Shown here in pieces: positions 54,561 to 64,000 of a stretch of DNA of 64,000 nucleotides. This DNA is from Diplodia intermedia (Eukaryota; Ascomycota; Dothideomycetes; Botryosphaeriales; Botryosphaeriaceae): contig JAKEKT010000012.1 in NCBI GenBank assembly GCA_021495925.1, positions 1 through 64,000 on the forward strand. Reading direction: 5' to 3'. Every line of letters begins with the position of its first letter. Positions within the stretch are counted from its first letter, which is position 1. The position numbers and the translations under genes were made by a program. The notes under the pieces were generated by a model. The model was not told where the DNA came from. It was given only the letters and a program-made list of their open reading frames with translations, and searched no databases.

Positions 54561-54860
54561 TCAGTGCTTAAACGCAGCCGAAAGCTTTCTCTTGGCCAGA
54601 CGGCCCGCCGCTAACGTCTCATTCGCCATGCGCGCGGTCGTAGCTTTGATTTTGACGCGTCGGGACGTCAACTCACGCTCGCGGCGGACCAGACCGTTGT
54701 GGACGGTCTCCTCAATGGCGGGCAGGTCAAGGACGCGGCCCGAACGAGTCTTGATGGTGATTGTGGGGTCGGGGGCGGACGACGTGGTCATTGTTGTGGA
54801 AGTGGCGGGCGGGTGGATGGCTGTGGCTTGATCGAGCGTGTCTGTAAGGGCTTGCGACAA
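54561..54860 (-). CDS. Small hypothetical protein, 99 residues
   Basis: Intronless. The N-terminal third is Thr/Ser/Pro-rich; from residue ~35 the sequence is helical and charged (LPAIEETVHNGLVRRERE, then KIKATTARMANETLAAGRL). It looks protein-like, with balanced composition and clear hydrophobic spacing, but no family is recognised. An ATG at 54791 is an alternative start. Could be a lineage-specific nuclear or mitochondrial protein; no targeting signal is evident. Confidence 0.45.
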   Translation of the reverse strand: MSQALTDTLDQATAIHPPATSTTMTTSSAPDPTITIKTRSGRVLDLPAIEETVHNGLVRRERELTSRRVKIKATTARMANETLAAGRLAKRKLSAAFKH

Positions 54861-55659
54861 CGACGAGAGGCGGAGGCCCGAGGGTGGGTGATTGTGGTTG
54901 TGTGATGGTAGGTGATGGCGCGCGCCGAGTCGGACAGTTCATGAAGTGAGAACCCACCCGCGGGGTGAAACACCGACGACAGGTTTTCGAGAGTCCACAG
55001 GGCCAGGAGCTTGATTCTGCTCATCAGATTGTCCGCTCAGAATGTCGGATGACACCGAGGGCACTTGCGACAATCGCGTCGAGGGCGGGCACAGTGTGCG
55101 CACGACCGCGCTCCTTCGGCTGAGACATGGCAAGCCCTGGGAGTTGCGCTACGCTGAGCTGCATCTTGCGCATGTGTTCTCAGCGGCGCATGGGCAGATC
55201 AAAGTAGGTGCTGTGCCAGTCATATGGGTAAATGGCTCGTCCATGACAGCGCGCGTAACGGGGGCTGCGATCAGCGACACCGCAAACACAGTCGCGTCTG
55301 CGCGGCAAATCGAATGATGGCGCGGATCCAAGACTCAACGTCGTAAAGATCATGGTCGCGCAACATCGCAAAGATGAAAGACGCGACGAAGGGCGCCTGC
55401 CTGAGTGGCAGACTTGGACTCGCGGCGTCGTGTCGGCGGGCCAAGGTCAACCTCACCACCATGACCTCTGCCGCTGAGACACCTTCGTAGCAGAGCAGCG
55501 GCGACGCAAGGAAGGCTGCTGTGGTGACGGAGCAGCATCATCGCGAGGCGCCTTCAGGTCACTCTCGCTCAAAAACTCTTCCTCGTCCTCCAGCGCAAGG
55601 CCAGAGAAAACAACGAAAAGTGAGGGTCGCGTCAGCCCGAGGCAGTGCAATACGAGCGA

Positions 55660-55815
55660 CACTGTGTCTCTGAAGATGAGCGGAGCCCAGCGCCCCAGAG
55701 ACGGTTTCCAAAATTTAATCTTCTGCAGGTGTCTTGCCCCCGTAGGGGCGTTCTGGAGATTAAACCAGTAAGAACAGTTACTACACTTGATCTAAGCCAA
55801 AAGGCAAAGAGAGCT
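55660..55815 (-). ncRNA. U2 spliceosomal small nuclear RNA
   Basis: The 5' region reads CTCTTTGCCTTTTGGCTTAG then ATCAAGTGTAGTA, the near-universal U2 start that includes the U6-pairing segment and the branch-point recognition sequence GUAGUA (55784-55779). It continues ACTGTTCTTACTGGTTTAA (stem IIa/IIc region). An Sm-like site AAATTTTGG lies about 100 nt in, and a terminal stem pairs GTCTCTG with CAGAGAC near the 3' end. About 155 nt in total; both ends are estimates. It base-pairs with intron branch points, and the introns of this window show CTAAC/CTGAC cores that fit. Upstream lies a TATA box at the expected distance. Confidence 0.9.
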
Positions 55816-55856
55816 AAAGAAGAAAAAGAGGAGTTGGGGGCGAGGAGGAGGAGGTC

Positions 55857-55863
55857 TTTTATA
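55857..55863 (-). promoter_or_regulatory. TATA box of the U2 gene
   Basis: TATAAAA in GGGTATAAAAG about 45 bp before the U2 5' end, followed by a C/T-rich initiator region (CTCCTCTTTTTCTTCTTTAG). Confidence 0.7.
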
Positions 55864-58441
55864 CCCCCCAGGGTTGGCGAAGGAAAGGGTGCCACGGGGC
55901 CGGCTGCAGCCATTGGCATGACAACGCTACTGACTAAACCACAAATGGACGGACGTCCCGTGCGGTCGGCTGGTCGGTGCCTTCCTTTGACGTCACTGAT
56001 GCGATTGGTTTCTCGAAAGGGCGAGAAACTTCCATGTGGGCAACAGTTGCGCGGTCAGGAGGCTGCAGTTGAGCACATTTCCTTACGTCGCCGATTGAAG
56101 CAGGAGTGTCGGCACGCGATGTGACGAAGAGTGAACTGCGCCTCGAGAGGGCGCCGTTGATGTACAGCGGGCTCATATGGCGACGAATTGGCAAGCATAA
56201 GTGACTTCGTGGTATGGAGCGTCGCCTTGCGGACTGAGCACACCGCTACGTATCCACGCGCTCCTCGGCTCCGCAAGGCTCGACAGGTTGACTGTCAAGC
56301 GCAGATAGCGCAGCCTCCGCCCGCATCTCCCATCGACTGCCTGTCTGCGACAGATCATACCAAGGCAATCCGCATCACACATTCAAAGAAAGACACCTGT
56401 CGCCTCCGCCCCATCACGTTTGCGAGGCTGTCTTTCTCCCAGCACCACACTCCAAGGCCAGCAATCTGGACTAGCAAGCCTCCTTCTCACAGTGACGCGC
56501 GGATATCTACAAAGGACGGATCTGGGTGAGGATGTTCACCATCTCGATGGCAGATAAGCCGGCCCACCAGTAAGGGCGTGGGCACGCTCCACAAAGCTCT
56601 CTCCTTGCAAAGGTAAAGGATGTGCTTTAAGACTTGTTCTGGTGACACCCGTTGCGTCTAGTCATTCTGTGTGGTACTGCGGTGTCCTGTATGGGCTTCG
56701 CCATGCATTTTCGCCCCAGGACTGCAGCAACCGCGCACTGTGATCAATCGCATAGAAAAACAGCAGTTCAGCATGACCCGGTAAGCGAGTACATTTTCTC
56801 CAAGACAGAATCTGAAAGTTTTATGTGGAACCGCGTCACTGATGGGCTCACGCAACTCGTGAGTCGTGACAGCATCCAGCGAGCTACTACTATGACAGCT
56901 ACCTCATGTTATTGCGAAAACCGGCGAAACTGAAAGAGGGACGCGTAAGCAGCAACATCGAGAGCCGTTCCAAGACACGAAGCTTCCGTGGGCGCATACT
57001 TCGGAAATCAATGCGCCCGGTGAGACATGTCCACTGCGCGTCACGTCCTAGACCCTCCTCTCACTACGCGTGAGGCCGCTTCCTCCAGCGCGTCGCATTT
57101 CAAGCGCAGTAATCGCGTGCGCACGCTCCTGTTCGGCCGCATTTTCCGAAAAGCGGCTGGTGAGGACGGACCGCGAGCTTCACTTGACCACCATGATCCG
57201 AAGCCCAAACTGTGTCAGAACCATATCGCGTCTAGCTGCCCAGTATGTCTTCTGCCTGTGTGTTTGTATCATGTAACCACCAGAGTGCTCAACGTTTGCT
57301 AGCTCTGTAAGTCCGGATGCGATGAGTCGCGGCGCGTGAATGGCGAAGTCAAGAGCCCAGGTGTGAAGAACGCGCAATGTCGAGGAAACAACTGACGCGG
57401 AAGAAGGAAGCAAGCGAGACTGTCGGCCCAGCCGGGAGGGTGGGCGAAATCATTGATGGCTTGAGAAGGTTGCGGATAATTAGGAAGCAAACACGAAGAA
57501 TCGACCGACAACATGGGCTGCCTGGGTGTTTCCTCCACACCGGCTCGGCGCAGGAAACCTCAGCAGTCATTCACACCAGGGTGAAGCCTTACAAGCACGA
57601 TCAATTCCTCTGTCGATCTGAGTGGTCGATGGGATGAGCTGTTTGACGCTGGAGAGCCTCCAAGCCGGGCAAGGAAGTTAGGTATATCGAGCCCAGCTCC
57701 CGGATTGAAGCAGTCGAACCGGAAACGCGTGAAATGCTCGCTTCTGTATATCAGGCAGTTCACGGTCCATCATCAAGCTGAAGGGTAGAGATTGTCAGCG
57801 TTTATAACATAATCGCCAAGAGCCTTGAATTCATCCTCATACCCGCGAAGCCTATCGCTCGAGCGGCTGCACCAGAAACATCAGGGCCGCCAATACTAGG
57901 CTCGCAGAAGCAAACGACTGTGGCGCCGTGCTGGACATGGGTCAAAAGCTGATGTGCGAAATGCGTCGCTGGAGCTCGCCGGGCAGCGCGTGCAGCTTGG
58001 GTTGCTAGGAAAGGCACCCGCACCGGACCCGATCGGTAGTTCCGAGCTTTCTGATGCTTGAGGCAATCCATGGACACGCGACTCCTGTGCCGCGAACAGA
58101 TTGCAGGGCAGTGGGATACGGGGGGTCGAATGCGCCTTGTTGAGCGCGGGTGTGTTTCCTAGTAGCGCATCATGTAGCGGCGACAGGTCCTTGCTGGATG
58201 CAAATAAGCCACCGGGGCCTCGAGCGGGCGAGAGAGAGAAGGGGATTTTGATGATCAATGACAGGGAAGAGAGTTGGAGACAGCTGCGGAGCTCTGACCA
58301 GGCGCGGCAGGGAAGACCCACGGCCGATGCCCCGCGCTGCTGTGCCCCACTCGCACTCCAGCCTCGCTGCGCTTTGTTTCGCCGCCCTCCCACTCCAGCC
58401 CTCAATTGTCTACCTACAGCTCCGTTCACGCCTCGACCGCA

Positions 58442-59318
58442 ATGGCCCACTCGCACTCGCACGAGGGAGCGTCGCACTCGCACGCCGGCGCCGACCACGG
58501 CCACAGCCACGAGATCCTCGACGGCCCCGGCTCGTACCTGGGGCGCGAGATGCCCCTCATTGAAGGCAGGACGTGGGAGGACCGCGCCTTCACCATTGGC
58601 ATTGGCGGGTAGGCTTGCCTTGGCCATGCGCAGACAGCCTAGCTGACAGCCCGCACGCAGCCCCGTGGGATCCGGCAAGACGGCCCTCATGCTCGCCCTC
58701 TGCCTCGCCCTGCGCGACAACTTCAGCATCGCCGCCGTGACCAACGACATCTTCACCCGCGAGGACTGCGAGTTCCTGACCCGCAACAATGCCCTGCCCG
58801 CCGAGCGCATCCGCGCCATCGAGACGGGAGGCTGCCCCCATGCCGCCGTGCGCGAGGACATCTCCACCAACCTGGCTGCGCTAGAGGACCTACATCGCGA
58901 GTTCAAGACGGAGCTGCTCCTGATCGAGAGCGGTGGCGACAATCTGGCCGCCAACTACAGCCGCGAGCTGGCCGATTTCATCATCTACGTCATTGACGTG
59001 AGTGGCGGCGACAAGATCCCGCGCAAGGGCGGCCCCGGCATCACCCAGAGCGACTTGCTTGTGGTTAACAAGACGGACCTGGCCGAGATCGTGGGTGCCG
59101 ATCTGGGCGTCATGGAGAGGGACGCGAGGAAGATGAGGTGAGTGCTCAGTGGCGCCTTGCTCGGACTGGAATGCTGATTCTGATGGCGGTTCCTTAGGGA
59201 GGGCGGTCCGACCATATTTGCTCAGGTCAAGAACGGGAAAAACGTCGAACACATTGTCAACCTCATCCTGAGCGCATGGAAGGCCAGTGGCGCCACGCAG
59301 GCGGCAAAGAAGGCATGA
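58442..59318 (+). CDS. ureG: Urease accessory GTPase UreG
   Basis: Three exons: 58442-58608, 58661-59137 and 59198-59318; 254 residues. A SIMIBI-class GTPase that, with UreD and UreF homologues, delivers nickel to urease in the cytosol. Seen: P-loop GPVGSGKTAL, NDIFTREDCEFL, the nickel-binding TGGCPHAAVRED with its Cys-Pro-His, IESGGDNLAANYS, DVSGGDKIPRKGGPGI, and the guanine-specificity motif NKTD. The first ~25 residues are His-rich (HSHSH, HSHAGADHGHSH), a nickel store found in plant and fungal UreG. Exon 1 ends just before the P-loop. No other urease gene is in the window. Confidence 0.97.
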
Positions 59319-62300
59319 AGGCAAGCTTATGAACCAAGACACTGTACAAACGTTGATATCCAATCGCACGGAAAATCTCAGCTTGCGCTCAGGAACCGAT
59401 GCCAAACTGTCGCACCACGGCTGAGACTGAGACGCGCCCATGTGAACGCGACTACATGCCTTGGCGTCGAGTGTTCGGGACATTGGCCAAGTGTGCCTTG
59501 CTTGGCTCAGGCACCCAGCAAGCCCGATAACCTGTTCCTGCTCCTTTTCTCCTTGCCTCCCTCTTTCCGGCACCCAGGGATGGTCGCATTCTTGGCATGA
59601 AGCGGGGCGCCGGACATTCCTCCGGTTGACCCACGCCAATCTTGGCCTACGCAGTTCCAGAACATCAACACTGCCCCAACCACATGCCGCGTACCGGGGT
59701 AGCCGCATCCCTGGTAGAGTCATTGTACCTAGACGTTCTGCCAAAGCTGCCCTGCCATTGCCTTGAAGGTGACCTTGCGCTTCGCCATCAACATCAGAAA
59801 GGTTAATATTAGCTTTTAGATTCTCCAAGGCATCCATGCTGCGTTACTTTGAAACCCCCCACTGTCTGCTTCAAAGGCAACCGCGCATCTCTGCCAGGCC
59901 TCCTGCGTCAGTCTACCGCGGGCTGTGCCAAGGCGCAAACTATCCTCCTCGCAGCATCCGCTTCCAATCGATGCACGTGGTTCCCTCGCTGGGTTGGCTT
60001 TCCATTCAATACTTTGGTGCATACCATGACTCTGTTCTTTTGCATTTGCCGCAGCATCCCGGAAAAACATCAAGCACATACTTTCCGGAAGGGTTCCTTG
60101 TCAATTTCACAGACTTCAAGAACATTCCGTTGTGCTCGCTTCATGGTTGGCTGGATTGTCACTTGCTCGCCCATTGGAGACTTGGCCTGATCGACAGCGC
60201 ATCATGTCCAGCAGCAACATACACCGATTCGGATAGTCGGTGAACACGCTGTGATCGCCACCGCCTTGGTCCTCGCGCATTATGGGCGAGGAACACGGGC
60301 TTGGTGTGTTTGAGCTCGCTGTTACTCTCTTGCTCCTCCCTGGGTTGTGGTAGACGTGCAGATACTTGGCGCGCGGGTGGTTGAGTCGCAGCTATAGATG
60401 CCCATGGGGCGGCACGACTAGCCGGTATCAGCATCTCGTATCGATTGGCACGTTGAACTGTATTTCCGACTGCCAAGTGGCCGGCGGAGTCTTGGTGAGG
60501 GAACGGCGGAGAAGTGCAAAGAGTCACAGGTGACCTTCCAAGAAACAACCAAGACTGGAAACCCCCTCCCCTCCGCTTGGCGGGCCAAGACAACTGTCGT
60601 CCCCGCTCAACGGGCCAAGCAAAATCGGAGAGCATTGAAAGATATTTCGATCAGCCAAGATGAACTGCGACGTAGTGGTACCAGTCCAAATCGTTGCTGG
60701 GAGGTCCCATCGCGATGAGCATTAAGCAGGAGCGCGAGAAGATAAGCAAGATCGCCGGACAAGTCCGTAATACAGAAAAGGAAAACAAGGAAATTGCATG
60801 CGAATGCATCCCTCTTGGACGAATAAAACTTCCGCCAATCCCGCTCTCTTCCTCCAATCTCCTCTATCACGCCTTACCCGGGTGTGGACAACCCCTCTCT
60901 CCATGCCTCGACCTAGCCGTATATCCGTGCACCCGTCTTGCCCGAAGCAAGCGATCAACGGCATCAAGTCATGGCGTTACCGAAAGTGACGTTGGCCGCT
61001 CGTAAGGGCCGTTGCTTACGGATCCACGAAACGGTCGTCCGATTCTCGCAGCGCCGAGCCGACAACCACCCCATACCCAAGCACGCAAACGACAAAAAGG
61101 CCCGGCTGCTGTGTATGCCGCAAGCCAACGCATCACATGCACATGAGCACATACACACACAAACGCCGCTCTGCCGAGATCGGGAGTGTCGGACCACAAG
61201 TGCCCAGTCCCGCATCGCGTTGCTCTCCTCGACACGTGCATGTCATGGGTGCCGAGTCTGCTCCAATCTTCTCCCGTTCACCAACCAATAGCGTATTCGC
61301 TCGTTCGCTTCCTCTTTTCCTTGCTTTATCTCGTTGTCGCGCTGACACAACGAGAGGGCGGTTCTTGGTAGCCAAGCAGACAACAATCGTTCCCGTCGGC
61401 TGTATGTTCTTTCCCCGCTGCAGCCGAGGAGGGTTTTGCTCCATTTCGAGCGATCCATGTCCGAGAGAAGAGGAAGGACGCGTCCTCGGTCCCGGACGCC
61501 GGGCTTCGAAGCGGCCCGCCCCCGAGATGCGTCGAATCAGAGAGGAGAAAGATGTGATTGCTCAGCAGCGAAGTTTAGCTTATCGAACAGTTACGTCGTA
61601 CAGAACAGAGCAAAGGGCTCGGTATTTCCGAGCATCCCGGTCCATGTGCCATTTCCTTGGTATACATGGCCAAGTGGAGCCGATCCGGCTTCCGCTATGC
61701 GCGCATCATGCGCCATCCTTGCTCACTGATAGTGGAACAATCTTTGAGAGTTTTGAGGAAGGTAGTGTTTCGCTCTGCCAGCTGGCGGCTTTGATATCTC
61801 GAAAACAAGAAAACAAACATGCCCCTGCACCTTTTTTCTCCACTGCAAGTACAGTGCGTACAAGATGATCAAATGCACAAAAAAATTCAACACGCACAAG
61901 TTGGGTATAAACCGGTTCCCACACACCGCCTTTCCTTAGCCCGCCCAGAGTCCCATCCACAAATAGATCGAATCCATCGCTCCAAGCTGTATTCAGAAGA
62001 AAAATTTGGTATCGAAAAGGTTGCCACCAGAAAGAAAGGGGGTATGGTCCAGATGGCTTTCTTGTTGCCTTTGCACCGCCGTCGGAGACTGCAGGCTCCA
62101 ATCGCGACTGCGGTCTTGTTGCTCAGGAAGTGGACCAATTCACCCGTAGAAATCAACAAACGCCGGATCCCGTGCCCTGCTAGCTATGCATCGTCGAAGG
62201 TAGAGGAGAAGTGCGCCCGTAGTAGAACAGTCCTGTGTCCTGCGCCCAGTGGGACGAAATGAGGATCAAGGCTCCATGATATTACTCGAGTCGCTTCGGT

Positions 62301-62401
62301 CTCTGTGGATATAGTATTTATGTTCGTCATGTCGTGGCTGCAGCGATGTATTTCAAGCGCCGTGCCGGTGAAGAGGGATTTTGCAATGCCGTCGGCCGCC
62401 T
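59319..62401. other. 3.1-kb gene-free interval
   Basis: 3' flanks of UreG (plus) and of the membrane-protein gene (minus) plus about 2 kb of unassigned sequence. The 243-residue plus-strand frame at 61137-61868 has no family features. No RNA gene was recognised. Confidence 0.5.
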
Positions 62402-63420
62402 TCATCTCAGTGCGCGGAGAAGCCAGGATTCCCAGTACGAGCGGACGGTGAGAACAGCCTCGCGGCCATCGTTGTGGCCGTCCTTGGGGCCTGGGTCGCC
62501 GATGATGGCGGCGAAAATCCAGAACGAGGCGGAGACCCAGGCAGCAATGGCGACGCCGATGGCGACGAAAGGCGACAGGAGACAGACGACGAATAGTAAG
62601 GGGGTGTTGTACATGGACGACAGGGGAGCGCTGTAGATGAGGCGGAATTGGAGACGCAGCAAGGGGCTAAGGAACTGGACGAGCTGCTCACGGTAGTCGG
62701 GGCGCATGCTGCAGAAACGCAGCGGCTGCAGCAGGGCGGCAATGACTACGGCGAACAGGGTCCACAGCGAGATGGCGAACGAGACGAGGCAGGCAAAGCC
62801 GGAGAGGTGGAGCTGTGAGCGGGTTAGCGTGGTGGCGGTTGGGGGCACCAGCGTCGGCAAAAACGTACGAGGATCCTGAAGGTTTTGTCCTCCAGGTCGA
62901 CCTCTTCGGGATCGGCGGGCAGGTAGGTGTCTGGCGGGGCACTGCTGTTCCTGGCGGAGCGGCGGTTGTTGCTGGCAGGCGAGTAGCTCTGCTTCTCCAG
63001 GTCTAGCACCATGCTGCGGGGCGGGCAGCTGCGCACGGCGGCCGGGGCGGGCAGCGACAGAGCGGCCTTCTCGTCGTCGTCGTCGGCGACGGGCAGCGAG
63101 CGGGCGAGGCTGTGGCGGGCATCGCGGCTGGTATTTGAGTTGGACGAGCTCTGCGAGTAGAGTTGCTTGGGCGAGCCGGGTGTGGAGATGACGGAGTCGT
63201 GGCCGGAGGGTGGGTACGCAGCGGGAGCGGGTTTTGGCGAGGAATGCGGCGAGCCGGGGCGGCGGAGCGCAGGAGCGTGCGAGGGCGGCGGCGGCACGCG
63301 CTGCTTCGCGGCCACGGGCTGGGGAATGCTGTCGCGGTGCGGCGACAGGTCGCTGGCGGGACTGCTGGGCTCGCGGAGCAGCAGCGCGGCCGGGGCCGGG
63401 CAGGCGATGGGCGTCGCCAT
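62402..63420 (-). CDS. Integral membrane protein of unknown function
   Basis: Two exons, 63420-62869 and 62812-62402, with a 56-nt intron (CGCTAACCC branch point); 320 residues. The N-terminal ~180 residues are Pro/Ser/Ala-rich and disordered with an acidic patch (VADDDDEK). The C-terminal part has at least two long hydrophobic stretches (CLVSFAISLWTLFAVVIAALL and LLFVVCLLSPFVAIGVAIAAWVSASFWIFAAIIG, the second long enough for a hairpin). The tail RSYWESWLLRALR is amphipathic. The layout of hairpin-like helices plus amphipathic tail recalls lipid-droplet or endoplasmic-reticulum shaping proteins; that is speculation. No signal peptide. Confidence 0.82.
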
Positions 63421-64000
63421 GGGGGCAGTCGGGAGGGCTTGGCGGCGCTCAGAGGGCGGTCATGGGCGGAGGCGGGGAGCTTCTTGTACGGCGGTGTCGG
63501 GGCTCGCAGTGTAACGTGGTGCCATGACATAGAAGAGGAAGGGGAGATCCCCTTCGGGAGGAGACGAGGACGTGGACTACATGATGATTGATGTGCTTGG
63601 GGTTGCGGTCTTGGAGACTTGGCTGTCCACACAGTCGGCTTGGCGCCGCCGCTGGCCCAATCAGCGCCCGCTCCAGCGCGCTGCGTCCGCCGCCCAGCGC
63701 TGCTGAGACGCTGCCTCTGGCTCGGTCCAAGGCGGAAGATGCGGCACCAGCTAGTCCCCTTGGCCGCCATGCGACGACCAAGCTCCCAAGATCTTGTCGC
63801 GCCGCCTGATTTTCGCGCGCGGTCTGCCAAGCATCTAGCCTCGCTACCGCATATTTGCTGCTGGCTGCTGGCCCAGCCGTCGCCGTCGCCGTCGCCGGCG
63901 AGTGCGCAGCGCCGCTCCGCCCGCCGGCTGCATCGCGGATGCGACGCAGGGGCGTGGGCCGATCTGTTTGCGTGCTGCTGCTCTGCCGGGTGAAACGGCG
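63421..64000. other. Upstream region of the membrane-protein gene, window edge
   Basis: GC-rich, no gene recognised. Frames crossing the edge are low-complexity Arg/Ala/Ser sequence. A short GCCGTCGCC repeat lies at about 63880-63900. Confidence 0.45.

Larger units (their letters stand above)
54861..58441. other. Intergenic interval containing the U2 snRNA gene
   Basis: Apart from U2 at about 55.7 kb no gene was recognised. Open frames at 56.0-57.7 kb are short and unlike proteins. The UreG promoter is at the right end; a long antisense frame (57896-58954) overlaps UreG. Confidence 0.5.

Noticed and set aside
57896..58954. 352-residue minus-strand frame
   Set aside because: Half of it is antisense to UreG; no protein family.

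Overview
The window is nuclear DNA from a filamentous ascomycete (Pezizomycotina), probably Dothideomycetes or a close class. Reasons: protein genes split by many introns of about 45-65 nt with GTATGT/GTAAGT donors and CTAAC or CTGAC branch points; fungus-specific families (Kre6/Skn1, CFEM, Zn2Cys6 regulator, Cyc8/Ssn6); and an AT-rich, repeat-filled block at the left edge of the kind left by repeat-induced point mutation. The class-level placement is inference.

Layout. 1-1244: AT-rich decayed repeats. 1.2-5.0 kb: Kre6/Skn1 beta-glucan synthesis protein and a NuiA-like small protein (both minus). 8.2-16.2 kb: Cyc8/Ssn6 co-repressor (plus), a coiled-coil protein (minus), anthranilate synthase component I (plus). 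17.0-18.1 kb: GPI-anchored CFEM protein. 20.4-23.3 kb: COX11 and a secreted agmatinase-type ureohydrolase (minus). 24.2-30.6 kb: MATE, MFS and MFS transporters. 31.7-34.4 kb: Zn2Cys6 transcription factor. 41.2-47.3 kb: FAD-dependent amine/amino-acid oxidase, type II haloacid dehalogenase and amino-acid permease, the last two divergent. 52.8-54.9 kb: selenium-binding protein and a small unknown ORF. 55.7 kb: U2 spliceosomal snRNA (minus), not a protein gene. 58.4-59.3 kb: urease accessory GTPase UreG. 62.4-63.4 kb: unknown membrane protein. Gene-free GC-rich stretches of 3 to 7 kb separate these groups.

I rebuilt exon structures by hand so that frame, splice signals and family alignment agree; all multi-exon totals are multiples of three. 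The most reliable unexpected results are the U2 snRNA gene, a second promoter of the same build 3.8 kb away that precedes an unidentified possible RNA gene, an 8-nt microexon in the permease, and a GC-AG intron in the second MFS gene.

How genes may work together: the oxidase, dehalogenase and permease may form an amine or amino-acid use cluster under GATA-type nitrogen control; UreG and the ureohydrolase are further nitrogen genes but lie apart. Most other neighbours look like unrelated housekeeping genes. No biosynthetic backbone gene, tRNA, CRISPR or intact transposon was seen.
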